DNA of 64,000 nt from Stemphylium vesicarium (taxonomy: Eukaryota; Ascomycota; Dothideomycetes; Pleosporales; Pleosporaceae): contig QXCR01000125.1 of NCBI GenBank assembly GCA_004380135.1, forward strand, positions 23,704-87,703. Direction: 5' to 3'. The notes under the pieces are model-generated. The model was not told the origin of the DNA. It saw only the letters and a list, made by a program, of their open reading frames with translations, and did no database searches. The translations under genes were made by a program, and so were the position numbers. This document shows, one piece after another, positions 10,741 to 21,289 of the stretch (position 1 is the stretch's first letter; every line of letters starts with the position of its first letter).

Positions 10741-12228
10741 TTAGTACGACATGATGGCCTTCCCCTCACCGCTTGCAGAAATCTCATGTTCTTTCTCGTT
10801 AGCCCAATCACGAACTCTCAGCGGCTTCACCTACAGACTGCCATTGTAGTCCTCGAGTTTACGCTCGCCATTAAGAGTTGCAGCCACGATTCGTCATCAG
10901 CATACCTGGATCGCCCATTTCATACCAGGCCTCATCAGCCGTTCGTACACTAGAGCGGAATACTCCGATCCGTGGAAGTGCCGCACCTGAGACGACATGC
11001 CGAATATGCGTCGGAAGACTGGGTCTGAGTATGAGCTCACGGGTCTACGGTTCGTCCGGCTTTTCGTGCTTGCGGCTAAGATGCTGATATTCACAGAGAT
11101 GAGAGCCCCTCGGTTAGGCTCCTCGATGCTCAGCCTACGAATTTGAAGCGTGCCCCGCCGCTGAATAAGCCGAATTCCAGACATCGAGATTTCCTCAAGC
11201 ATATCGGGCTCCATGTTGTGTATCAGTCAAACTGATCGCTTTGTGAAAAGGCACGCCGTTCCTGTGCTTCACCGGCCTATTTCGAAAGGATTCTTCGATT
11301 TTTCGAATGGCTTCATCGCGCTCTGCAATCTGAGCCAGTTCCCACATGTCCCTCAGGATACCTCCAGGCTTGGCAGGATTACTCCGCGTGTACTCTTCAA
11401 ACTCTATGTTCCTCGGGTTCTTGTGTTAGTTGCGTTCGCGTAAGTGCTCGGGTACGACTTCCCTGTAGTCTTCGACATCCCAAAAACTTTCGATTCCTTG
11501 CTTCATTTTGATGAATACTTCCTCTTGGCTGTCCCCGGGATCGATTGACGGTGCGGAATGCCCTCTATCACTCGCATAATCGTGTGCGCTACGACTAACT
11601 CAGCTGGCTGTTGAGCCTTTTCTTCTAGCCGTACTTTATTCTTCATTGCCTCCAGTCATGGATCCATGCATACCTGGATGCGATTGATTTATCTTGACAC
11701 GTTTCGGTTGGGGTTGTTGAGTGGCGGGGTCGTCTTTCTCTAACATATTGTGCCCTGCACTTGACCTACTGCGCGTCTTTCCTGTACTGAAGCTTATCAG
11801 TTCATCTATCTCGTGAAAACGAGAGACGGGAATCTCTGGCACTTACCTTGCGGACCTGTCCCCTCAGTATCATTCTTATCCGTTTTCTTCCCGTGACCCT
11901 TTCTCTTCAGGGCTGTGCTTGTCATCTCCAGATCAGTCACCAAAACCGTTCTTTCTATTTCATGGCCTTCTCCCGCTAACGTTGTTTCCTGGCTTTTCCC
12001 CAGTGCCTCCTGAACCGTTTCGAGCCCATCTTGACCCGGATACCAGATAGCGAAACCGGCCAGTGTCTGTAGCATGGTTATAGTCCACTGATCGAAACTG
12101 AATTCTGTGTCAACAGAGTGAAGCGAGGGGAGAATGGCATCTTCGGCTACGCTGAGGCTCCATTTCTTCTGAATCGTGTCAATGGAATTCTGGCGACGCT
12201 CTGTATCTGTCCTTGTTTTATCTGCCAT
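10741..12228 (-). pseudogene. family locus D, N-core, C-core and tail in broken frames
   Basis: Going 5' to 3' on the minus strand: ATG 12228 opens about 130 aa with the core IQKKWSLSVAEDAILP...FDQWTITMLQTLAG. A plausible intron at about 11845 joins a basic Ser-rich linker. From about 11600 a second frame carries FWDVEDYREVVPEHLRERN, a TAA at 11426-11428, then ELAQIAERDEA and IEESFRNR, which match locus C. From 11214 a third frame (MEPDMLEEISMSG...) can be spliced at 10831-10905 to end at 10741. I found no splicing that joins the middle frame to its neighbours, so indel and stop damage is likely. The last part (10741-11214) could still be an independent small gene. Function unknown. Confidence 0.5.
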
Positions 12229-13090
12229 TGTGGGAACGACAACGAGAGGTATCGAAAGATGGCATCTGGACAGCGAGATGAAGGATCAATGTACCTTCCA
12301 TTTCGTGGTCTGCTCCGCTACACCCAGATGGGTTCTCTTTGTTGTAAAGAAGTGTCGAGCGGAAGCAGGACAATCTCTTTAGGAACATCCCTAAGTCCAG
12401 ACCCCCAACGCTCCAGTCAAGCCTCATGCTGCCTCAGATCTACGCTCCCCATCGCATCCCTTGGTTGAGAGAAATGTGGAGATGAAGTTGAGTATTCCGT
12501 TGCAGGACTCAGAGTTTTGTTGAACTGCAATGATAGCTTCGTTAGGTGCCACAGTCTTTGAGACGACATGCCCCGCACCTTCACAGTTGACGATGTATGA
12601 CGTAGTCGTGCCAATCTACACCCACAATCACGTGCTGCGTCATTCCCCAGCATCCCCCCACCCCCGCAGAAGACAAATGTCCTCTACCCGGGACCTGCGC
12701 ACAGCGAGAGCCCGTGAAGGAAATCTATCCCATTGTTCGTGCTGAAAGAAAAAGCCATCGGGCAAGCATCATACGCAAATCCGTGATGAAGGAAAAGTGA
12801 ACAAAGCCATCCTGGAAGCGCAACATGCCGGATGCGGATAATCGACCACTTGATGCAAGAATAGAAAGAGACAAAATCGGAAGCCCTGCCGACATTGTGA
12901 ACAACGTTACTTGATCCTACCCCGTCACTTCAGTCACCGTAGGCGAGATCAGACTGCCTTGGGCATTTGTATCTTCCCACCGCGCACTTCTCGTCCGCTG
13001 ATAAATTGTTGGAGCGACGCCCTCATCATATTTCTACTGATATCATACGCCATAACGGAAACGTCGCTTCGCATTACCAAAAGAAGAACT
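12229..13090. other. divergent intergenic region
   Basis: It lies between minus-strand locus D and the plus-strand gene at 13091. No coding sequence is supported. An upstream in-frame extension of the 13091 gene exists (from 12911) but begins with a non-ATG codon and is not coding-like. Confidence 0.4.
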
Positions 13091-14188
13091 ATGGCAGAAC
13101 CCTTCACACTTCCCTTCATACCCCCAGACGAAACCCCAATCACCCACCCAGACATAACCCTAACCTCAACAATAACCGCAACCGCAACCGCAACCGCAAT
13201 CGCAATCGCAACAGCCACAACCTTCTCCGAAGCCTTACACCCCCTCCCCAGGTTTTCCAGTTGGGTCCCAAGTCTGGAAATAATCCTGCACGCGCTACTC
13301 TACATCGGCATCCCATTCTTCTACTCTCTCGCCAAGTGCCGCCGCGGTGACATAACCTCAGACGAAAAGATAGAATGTGAAGTACAGGAAGAGTGGGCCG
13401 AGCCATGGTGTACAAAAGAATGGGCGACGTTATACGGCCTCCTAGCCTTGGCGCAGGAAACCGAGCTCATGCCCACGCCCTTTGTACCAGAGTACCTGGG
13501 CTCAATCCAGCAGCGTCTACAACCCGCACGGCGGCGCTGGGCGCTCCGCCAGTTGTTGGAGAAGGGGATAATACCGCTCTACATCCAGGACGGCGGTATG
13601 TCGACGACGCAAACGGCGTCTTGGGGCGCAAGCACCACCTTCCCATTTATCACGCTGCCGCGGTATCGTCAGACTAAATCGCGGGCCTACTTTGACTTTG
13701 TGGTTCCGCACTACGAGCAAGAGGTCGTGCGGAAGTTAATCAGGCTGTTGTGTCGGAACGAAGCGGGTCACGGGGTCGAATATCGTCTGTTTAACCCGGA
13801 TATTGGATGGGAGACACCTGGGAAGGAGAAAAAGCCTTGTGCGCCGTACACGAGACCGATATCTCCACTGTCTGTTGGGGCGGAATCTGTGGTCGAGGGG
13901 TTGCTGCCGTTTTGTTCGGATAGGATTATTGAGAAGACGCACGAGGGGTGTTATCCGTTGGAGTGGTATTTGAAGGGTCGAGGGGCTGATACGATCCCGT
14001 TGCTGCATTATGCATCTTTTTATGTTGTTAGGGTTGAGGCGGGGCATTGGGGGCATGTTGAGCTGGATAATTGCGTGCTGAACTGCGCACAGGAGGTTGG
14101 TATGCAAGATCGGTGGCCTCTTGATAAGGCACAAAGGAGAGCTGAAAGGGAACTTGAAAGCTTTGGGTTAGCGGTCGACGAACTTTAA
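13091..14188 (+). CDS. hypothetical protein with Thr/Ala repeat and one hydrophobic segment
   Basis: Single exon, 365 aa from the ATG at 13091, preceded by aagaagaact. Residues of about 27-42 form a Thr-Ala/Ile-Ala alternation encoded by a hexanucleotide repeat (accgca, 13163-13212). A hydrophobic segment follows (LEIILHALLYIGIPFFYSLA), probably one membrane span. The rest is a globular region rich in Trp, Tyr and charged residues. No catalytic motif or known family is recognised. It converges with the hydrolase-like gene; the two stop codons are 36 bp apart. Confidence 0.65.
   Translation: MAEPFTLPFIPPDETPITHPDITLTSTITATATATAIAIATATTFSEALHPLPRFSSWVPSLEIILHALLYIGIPFFYSLAKCRRGDITSDEKIECEVQEEWAEPWCTKEWATLYGLLALAQETELMPTPFVPEYLGSIQQRLQPARRRWALRQLLEKGIIPLYIQDGGMSTTQTASWGASTTFPFITLPRYRQTKSRAYFDFVVPHYEQEVVRKLIRLLCRNEAGHGVEYRLFNPDIGWETPGKEKKPCAPYTRPISPLSVGAESVVEGLLPFCSDRIIEKTHEGCYPLEWYLKGRGADTIPLLHYASFYVVRVEAGHWGHVELDNCVLNCAQEVGMQDRWPLDKAQRRAERELESFGLAVDEL
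13163..13212. repeat. hexanucleotide tandem repeat (accgca/atcgca)n
   Basis: Near-perfect repeats of accgca drifting to atcgca, inside the coding region of the 13091 gene. They encode alternating Thr-Ala and Ile-Ala. Such repeats often vary in length between strains. Confidence 0.75.
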
Positions 14189-14224
14189 CGAACGGTGATA
14201 ATTGTGTTGAGGATCGTAATTCAT

Positions 14225-16002
14225 TTAATCGAAGCCAGGTTCTAAGCGTTGCTTCATCCATGCTCCAATATCTTGGACACGTGACTTCCATTCTGATACG
14301 TCGTCCTGCTCCGTCCATAATCCTATACCCTCAAGAGTCTGGAGGTCTACGCGGCCTTGCGCGAACTGTTCGTATTGCGCCTTCTCAGCCGCATCATGCC
14401 ACCGTGATCTTCCCGAATGCGATCTGAGTCTTTGGCGGGCAATGCTGCGTCGTATCATCTTGGCCAGCTCAAGCGCGCTATCAGAGAGGGGACTTTGAAG
14501 ACCAGTGGCAATGTTCCATACGGGGAGACTTAATCTAGTACCAGCTGGAGGATAGTTCCGGGCATAGGCACGACATCGGCTCAAGGTGGGTAATGCGGGC
14601 GGCACTGGCGGCGGTTTGGCATTCTCATCGAAGGTTGCGTAGTGACTAAGATCAAGCTGAGTCTCCATGTCTAGAATTTCATCGGGCTGTTGCGATGCAA
14701 ACGCATTGTCCGGTGAGGGATAGACCAGCTGTCCATGAGGAGAGCGGAAAAAATGAATAGGAGATGCGAAGCGATCGAAATAATCCTCTGGTTTCTTGAA
14801 TAAAACATCACGCTCCCCGGATAGAGTCAACGAGGGCACTACGGTATTGTCACCGTAGGTCTGCCAAGATGATGATGGAGGGGGCTTTCGTGAAGATTTC
14901 TTCGCAGGCTTGCGTTCAGACTCCAGGACGTGTTGGACACTTTCGCGGAGGGCCAACGAGCCAGCCATGTCTTCGTCGGCAAGCATTGCTGTCTCGTCCC
15001 CATATAGTGGCTCCGGAAGATCTTCGGGAAGGACGACTGGCAGCTCATCAGGAAAGACCCAGTCGACGAGTGGGTTGTTCAAGGCTGCAGCGCCAATGCG
15101 GCTCTGTCCGAGGCGACATTCGGTCAAGGCCAGCATTGTCGCCAGCGAGCCTCCTATGAGTTCTCCGCATACCCCGAGGCGAGCTAGGTAAGGTCGATTG
15201 AATTCATCAACGAGCAGATTCTCCTGTACCCAATCGTAGCCAAGCAATACATCATGACACGGCGTAGGATACTGATGTACAGATGAGGCGCGATAGTTGA
15301 TCCGTACGATAGTCGCAGTGCTTGCTTGGCCCAGTGTGGTGATTACACGCTGTTCCTCTTCAGTACAATTCGGGAGTACAGGTCCTGATGGCAGGTAAAT
15401 CAGAATTGGGGCGGATGATTTTGCCGCGTGGAAAACGCTAGGATGATCGGTTAGTCGGTGGTCAAGGGTTGGATCGCGGCGCTGGGAGTCATTGTTCGCG
15501 GGATCCCTCTGTCAAAGACTTTGCAAATTGTAGGGCCGGATGCATCGGCCGCACTTGATCGAATCCTCTTGCGGAATGCATAGTGTGGCAGGCGATGCCT
15601 ACCCTACTCGTGATGCCTGAGCTGTGGCTTGAGGCGTCCTCTCGTGTAGTGGGGCACGGTGAGAAATGCGGAGGTCGGAACGACCAATAAGGCTAATGGG
15701 TTGCTGTGAGATCATCGCACATGAGGGGAGGCCTTATCTGGGCAGTGGACGACCAAAGACAACAAGTTACAGCAACAAACAACGTCATGTGAAGGGAGAC
15801 AAGACGGAAAAATTACTCACTCAACCGTGAAGAAGCCATTGGACCGGCAGGGGATCTCGATGTGTTCGCATCTCGGTGGAGCTGTTACCGCTGAGAATGG
15901 CCGAAGATTGAAGGCGTTCAGACGCGGACGCGGGCGATAGGCGATGCTGCGTAGCGGGGGTAGTAGGGCAGTGACAGCCTTTTGACAGAAGTATCGCGGC
16001 AT
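14225..16002 (-). CDS. alpha/beta-hydrolase-like protein (5' exon uncertain)
   Basis: The main exon, 14225-15508, has a strand-turn motif ILIYLPSGPVLP, then TIVRINYRASSVHQYPTPCHD and LGYDWVQENL, the usual N-half of an alpha/beta hydrolase. The nucleophile elbow reads GVCGELIGGS, so the canonical Gly-x-Ser-x-Gly is absent. The C-half is long and charged. No in-frame ATG lies between the upstream stop (15512-15514) and the conserved part, so at least one 5' exon is needed. A phase-compatible candidate is ATG 16002 to a GTAACA donor near 15889, which encodes an Arg-rich, Ser/Leu-containing leader like a mitochondrial presequence; this join is a guess. The protein may be a non-catalytic member of the fold or use another nucleophile. 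Confidence 0.6.
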
Positions 16003-16864
16003 TTACAGATGTGCATGCAAGCGATGGTAGGTGCGTCCGAGGTCACGCGACGGTCGAGGAATGTTATGCTCGGTCGCTCCCGCATACGAGATACGATGGG
16101 CGGTGGAAAAGAGCGGTCGAGAAACAAGAGCAGCACAGACAGGATGCGATGCGAAATTTGCGCGCGCGAGTAAAGGTGGATGCGATAGTCACCAAAGCCG
16201 TTAGCTGTCGGTCGGGATCAGCTATTATCGCGGTAGGCATGCTCAGGGGGAGCATGGCGCTGGTCAGCATGTGGCGCCTAGTGCAGGGAAATTAGTCTAG
16301 CTGCTTCAACCCCGAACTGGAGCAGCTGGGCCTGGCGCAATCCACAACCCGCAGCCTGTTTTCATTTCTATGCCGCCTCCGCTCCCTGGGCCGACTTGTC
16401 TCTCCTTCTTGTCAGTCCGTGGTCGTTGAGCAAAGTGCAACTCTGTATTCCTGTCTCCAAGGCTGTTTTATATTCCCGCCGGGCCCCTCAACAAGACCGC
16501 GCCCGCCATCGGCTTCACAGCCTCATAGCCTCTCACGCTTTCAGCCGCAGTGCCAGACTCGGTGCTACCTTATCTATTGCACATGCACACTTCGCCCCGT
16601 ACTACGTTATAATATATCGCCGTGCGAAATTTAGGTCGCGCGACCATTCACCCGCAGCACTGGCATAGCAACCCCCGAGAGCGCGCTCAGCACTCAACAC
16701 ATCAGGCCCCCGAAACACCGCCTGATCGCTTGTGCCTCTTTTCAACACCCCAACGGCCGCCTCCGAACCGCAAAACTCCAAGACGCCTCGAATACCGTAG
16801 CAGTGGTGATTTTCCGGCAACACTTGCGAACATCAGCTACGGGTCGCTCCTCCGGCTTATCGAT
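15509..16864. other. divergent region between hydrolase-like and glycosyltransferase genes
   Basis: It contains the putative first exon of the minus-strand hydrolase-like gene (15889-16002). The plus-strand frame open from 16622 is an in-frame extension of the glycosyltransferase but begins with a poor start and reads like leader sequence. Confidence 0.35.
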
Positions 16865-18913
16865 ATGGCCGAAGGATCCAAGCTCCGGGCGGTCTTTACA
16901 CTGCTGAAGAACTTGGTACTGGCGGCATTAGTTTATGCAGCCATCTATGGCATAATTACCTTCGTCAACGACCCCTCTGTAGCCGCAAAGGGGAAGATTG
17001 GCATTCCCGCCTTCCTGGACAAGGCTGGGCCTACGGAGCTGATTGAGACGACCAAGTCTGGCGTCAAGGTCAAGTTCGCCGGCACCACCAAGACCGTCAC
17101 CATCAACCCGCACGCCAATGTATTCAACCGCCCCGTTACCGCCGTCAAAAACAAGGACGACTACCTTGGGCCCCGCCCTCATGTCGATACCGAGGCAGAC
17201 ATCGACATGTTGATTGAGGAGTGCAGGGGCACATATGCTGGCATTGAGAAGATGAGGAAGCCGTTTGATTGCCTCAAGTTCTTTGCTGAAAACGAGGACC
17301 GCTACTACAGTCTCCCCGAGCCCGCCGACCGAGCGAGCGCCCAAGACCCCCGCAAGGCCGACTTCATCGATGCAGACGGACACGGCAAAACTCGAGAGAG
17401 ATACACCCCCGTACAGAATGCAGTCGCTGCGAACGGATCCAACATCGGAACTTGCCCTGGCCCCATCATCCCATACCACACCTACTGGACCGGTCCCGCT
17501 ACCTGGCGTGTTGAGGTATTCATCAAGAGCTACCTGTACACCCAGAACCTAGCTTGCTCTCGTCTATGGCTATGGCTTGACAGCGATCGTAACCCGAACG
17601 CGGTCGACCACATGCTAAACAAGGATGCTCTCTTCGCCCGCTTCCTGCCCCTCGTCGAGCGAGGTGACATCGTCGTCAAGGCCTGGAACTTTCCCAGCCG
17701 CATCCCACTCGCTACGGACCTCGAGGACAAGAACGGATTCAACTACTACAGCAAGCCCGGTCTGCCTAATGCAAAGGGTGACCGGGAAGTGGCCGAAAAC
17801 ATTATCGAAGACAAGACTGGGCAACAATGGCTTGCCCTCACCCAGAAGCAAATGACTTTCCTTCCCGTGGCTGTTTCCGATGCAGTCCGCTTTATCGTCT
17901 TACACATCTACGGCGGTGCCTACTTCGACATGGATGTTCTTATGCTGAGGGACATGCGCCCGTTACTATTGCCGAAAGAGCACGCCTTCGCTGAGCGTTG
18001 GGCTGCGCACCCCCACCCTGGCGACTACAACACAGCAATCATGTCCCTTTCAGCAAACTCTTCTCTTTCCTCTTACCTCCTCTACGGTGGTATTCGCATG
18101 GGCGTTAACTTCCACCCCCGAGTATTGGGCCGCATGGCGTGGAAAGACGGACGCGACCAGGAATTCAAGATGTTCGAGACTGCCGCATTCGACCCCATCT
18201 GGACCGAGTTCAACTGGGATCGTGAGGGACGCTGCACTGTTCCTTGCATTCGCGACTACAGCGCTGTGTTCAAGGGCAAGATTGGTGGAATCAGGGATGA
18301 ATGGGAGAGCTACGACGGACCACAACTAGAGCGCATCGACCTCAAGGACGCGCAACGGAAAGAGCTACGAGCGTCTACCGGCGAGCCGGAATCTAAGCGT
18401 GCCGAGGATAACGTGCCTGCATCTGCAGCAGCGCCGACTCCGAGTCATGGGGAAAAGCCCGATTCGTTCCAAGCCACGCTTGACGAGGAGGCTGAACTGC
18501 GCAAGGCTGGTGTGGTATCTGACTATGTCTTGGAAGAGGACAAGTTCCCAGCCAACAACCGCACGCTAGAGAACTTCTTTCGCGGTGCATGGACTTACCA
18601 CATTCACAACCAGGTAAGCTCCTTCCTTTGTACTTTCATGTGTCTACAGTGACCCATTTTTTCCTTCCTGCAGCCGTGGCTCTCCAACGGCGCCCAAAAC
18701 CGCGTGGCAGTACCCTGCATTACTAGAAGCAAAGAAAAAGCATGCGCTAATAAGACATCACAGTGGATGAAGCACCCAGAACCCTCATCATGGATCTCAG
18801 TCCTCGAGCACGCGCATGACGGCTTTATCGCCGGCAAGCGCACAAACCCCTACGGCGAGAAATGGACAGGCCCTAGTTTGATGCCATACAATTACTGGCC
18901 CGAGTACGTGTGA
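16865..18913 (+). CDS. type II membrane glycosyltransferase with DXD motif
   Basis: Exon 1 is 16865-18613. Residues about 13-33 are a signal anchor (LKNLVLAALVYAAIYGIITF), giving a Golgi/ER type II topology. The catalytic region has LWLWLDSD and the metal/nucleotide-sugar motif YGGAYFDMDV (D355, D357), typical of Gly_transf_sug/OCH1-like enzymes that transfer mannose or a related sugar. A Pro/Ala/Glu-rich linker precedes the last part. Exon 2 either starts at 18674 (662 aa) or at 18764 (632 aa), both phase 0; the second joins HNQ directly to WMKHPEPSSW and looks more natural, since it removes 30 residues of poor quality. The ATG at 16865 was chosen because it directly precedes the membrane anchor. 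Donor and acceptor sugar are not determinable here. Confidence 0.85.
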
Positions 18914-19813
18914 GGTATCAACCCAAGAATCACTCAAAGCCCTCCTTTCTCAACATCAAGACTCATCTCGTTTGAGCAAAGGTTACCGCACCGAGTCATC
19001 CTCTTACTGCGCGCTACCCTAGCCGCTTGATAGTACATCTTCAAATAAGGATGCTCGCTCGATCTTGATCACACCTCGCAACCACATGAGGGACGTGTCG
19101 CGGACGCATCACCCTCTCACATTAATGGCACGACTACGACATATTCATCTGGTTACAAAATATAGCGCAGCATAAGGCAATCTGATAATCATCGCCTTTG
19201 GAGTTTTGGTGTTGATATCTGGCTTTTTTGGGGGGCTTCCGAATCCGCTCGCTTTGGGCGGCATATACCCTTCGTTTCTGTACCATTGGCTTCTCGTTGT
19301 ACTGTACTTACTCATCCTGACAGCCCGTGATCTTTTTATCTTTTTTCGGTTGCAAGACAGTTTTTGGGAGAGAGGGCGTGGTGGTGTTGTTGGTTTCCTT
19401 TTATGGAAACGACGTAGAAGTGGGGTGAAGAAGCATGGCGGATTGTGGTGGTATAATGATAACCAGAGAACCTTCGTCTGTGTGCTTAAGCCGGACGTTG
19501 GCAAAAATAACAATATTCCTGACAAAACGGAACCGTGTTGACACGGCGTGAAAGTGATGGAAAAGTGGCCCGCATCAAGACAATCTACCATAAAGCGCCC
19601 CCTCCAGGAATTCTCGTGATGCTGTGTATCAAACTCGGTCTGGTGTAGCACAGACACAGTCACAAAGAGAATACGGGGGATATATGCCTTAGCAGCTAGT
19701 CAAAGTTGCAACATGTGCGAATACTTCGCTCCCTTCACCCCGCAGTGTTTCTTCTACTTGGCCCCTTTCAGAGCCACGCAAGTTAATTCTTGAGTCTTCT
19801 GCCCCGTAGCTTC
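18914..19813. other. convergent intergenic region
   Basis: It lies between two converging genes. The open frames on both strands at 19145-19663 overlap each other and have no features. Nothing else was seen. Confidence 0.4.
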
Positions 19814-21022
19814 CTAACACCCCAAAACGCCCTCCATCCAGGGAAACACAACCCCATTCGCCTCCGGATACCCCATATGCGCCCTTTCCCTCAATACCCT
19901 AATCTCCTTTACACTTCCATACTCACTCAACAACAAACTATCTTCAACAGGCATGCACCCATCCAACATGCCATTCACAAGCAGTAACCTACAACTTTTC
20001 CCCCCGTCCCCCACCACCGCAACTCCTTCCCCTTTCCCGGACACAAGACTGAATTCATTCTGGCACTTTTCCATAACCTCGTCAAAAGACGCGTAGCCGT
20101 ACTTTTGCGTATACGCTTCTTCGAGACCGAAGGGATACTCATGCTTCGACACTTGTGCCAGCCACTCCTTGCCGATGTAATGATGCGTCCCCGCGCCGTG
20201 GCCGACGGCCCCACGTAGCGCGTCAGCATGTGTGTGCGCGAGACGAATGGCGTAGTAGCCCCCTGCCGACAACCCCCAGGCCACGACTTTCTTCTCATCG
20301 ATCCAGGGCGTGTCCTTCATCCAGGACAGAATACTGCTGAACAGCCGATCTGGCGACAACGGATCACGCCGGTTCGCGGGACAGTCGACGGTGGTGCCAG
20401 GAATGTCACAGATCACCGTCGCCCAGCCTCGGTTCAGATGTTCTTGCGTGCGCTCTGTATTATCGGGGCGGTGGCCGTCGAGGCCTGTGATGAGGAGGAT
20501 GGTGGGGAAGGGGCCGGAGCCGACAGGCTTCCGGATGTACAAGGGAATTTCTGGGCCGTCGCCGTTGAGGGCGTGGGGGTGCGGCATTATGACCTCTTCT
20601 AGAGGTATGTCCCAGAGGGCTGCGCCGCGGAGGTAAACTTCTTTTTGCTGTTCGAAAGCAGTCTTCTTGAGGGGCGTCCCGATGTAGGGGAAGCGGGATA
20701 ACCTGTACACGGCGTTGGCGTTTAGGTACAGCTTCTTTGCGGCTTCCTTGTCGCTGGTTTCCAGGGCTTTTGCTTCCCTTGCGAGGCGCCGGGCTGTGGG
20801 CAGGAAGGCGTTGGTGTAGGCGTCCGAGTAGGGGTCGTTGATGTTGTTGGCGATTAGGTGCGCGAAGATGGGCTCGAAGTCTGAGAACTTGCCGTCGTGG
20901 AAGGGGTAGACGCCTTTGGTGCAGGGGAATTTCCATCGCTGTTCCCATAGCTTCTGGATGCTGCCGCGGTGGCCATATTCTTTGGTGAAGAGGTCACCTA
21001 GAATCCAGGATCCCCCTGGCAT
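19814..21022 (-). CDS. AYG1-like alpha/beta hydrolase (pigment biosynthesis)
   Basis: Single exon, 402 aa, the usual length for the Aspergillus fumigatus Ayg1 family. The N-terminal cap region contains WKFPCTKGVYPFHDG and NINDPYSDAYTNAFLPTA, both characteristic. The hydrolase core has ITGLDGHRPDN, the nucleophile elbow GLSAGGYYA (S252), the acid in NGMLDGCMP (D354) and the His in RAHMGYPE (H382). Family knowledge: Ayg1 shortens a heptaketide naphthopyrone to 1,3,6,8-tetrahydroxynaphthalene for DHN-melanin. No polyketide synthase or other melanin gene lies in this window, so the role here is inferred only from similarity. In fungi whose synthase makes the pentaketide directly, such a protein could act on another polyketide. 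Confidence 0.88.
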   Translation of the reverse strand: MPGGSWILGDLFTKEYGHRGSIQKLWEQRWKFPCTKGVYPFHDGKFSDFEPIFAHLIANNINDPYSDAYTNAFLPTARRLAREAKALETSDKEAAKKLYLNANAVYRLSRFPYIGTPLKKTAFEQQKEVYLRGAALWDIPLEEVIMPHPHALNGDGPEIPLYIRKPVGSGPFPTILLITGLDGHRPDNTERTQEHLNRGWATVICDIPGTTVDCPANRRDPLSPDRLFSSILSWMKDTPWIDEKKVVAWGLSAGGYYAIRLAHTHADALRGAVGHGAGTHHYIGKEWLAQVSKHEYPFGLEEAYTQKYGYASFDEVMEKCQNEFSLVSGKGEGVAVVGDGGKSCRLLLVNGMLDGCMPVEDSLLLSEYGSVKEIRVLRERAHMGYPEANGVVFPWMEGVLGC

Positions 21023-21289
21023 GGTTTCAGGCGGTTAGAAGGAAATGTAGAAAAAGTAAAGGTTGGATGGTGTTGGAAACCCTATGTGCAATGATCCATT
21101 ACTGAATGGTTGTATATATTGCCATGTTCGGCATTGGCGGGGCCGGGGTGTTTCGTGTGGACTTGGCACGGACGGGCCCCCAAGCGGCAGTATACAGACC
21201 TTGCCCTGCAGAAGATGAGCGTTGAGATATTGCGTATTCAATCGTGCCAGAGATCATTAGGCCCTGCCTAAACCCCTGCTGCTTGGTGT

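Noticed and set aside
12949..13218. Minus frame with long VAVAIAVAVAV run
   Set aside because: Shadow of the hexanucleotide repeat in the 13091 gene.
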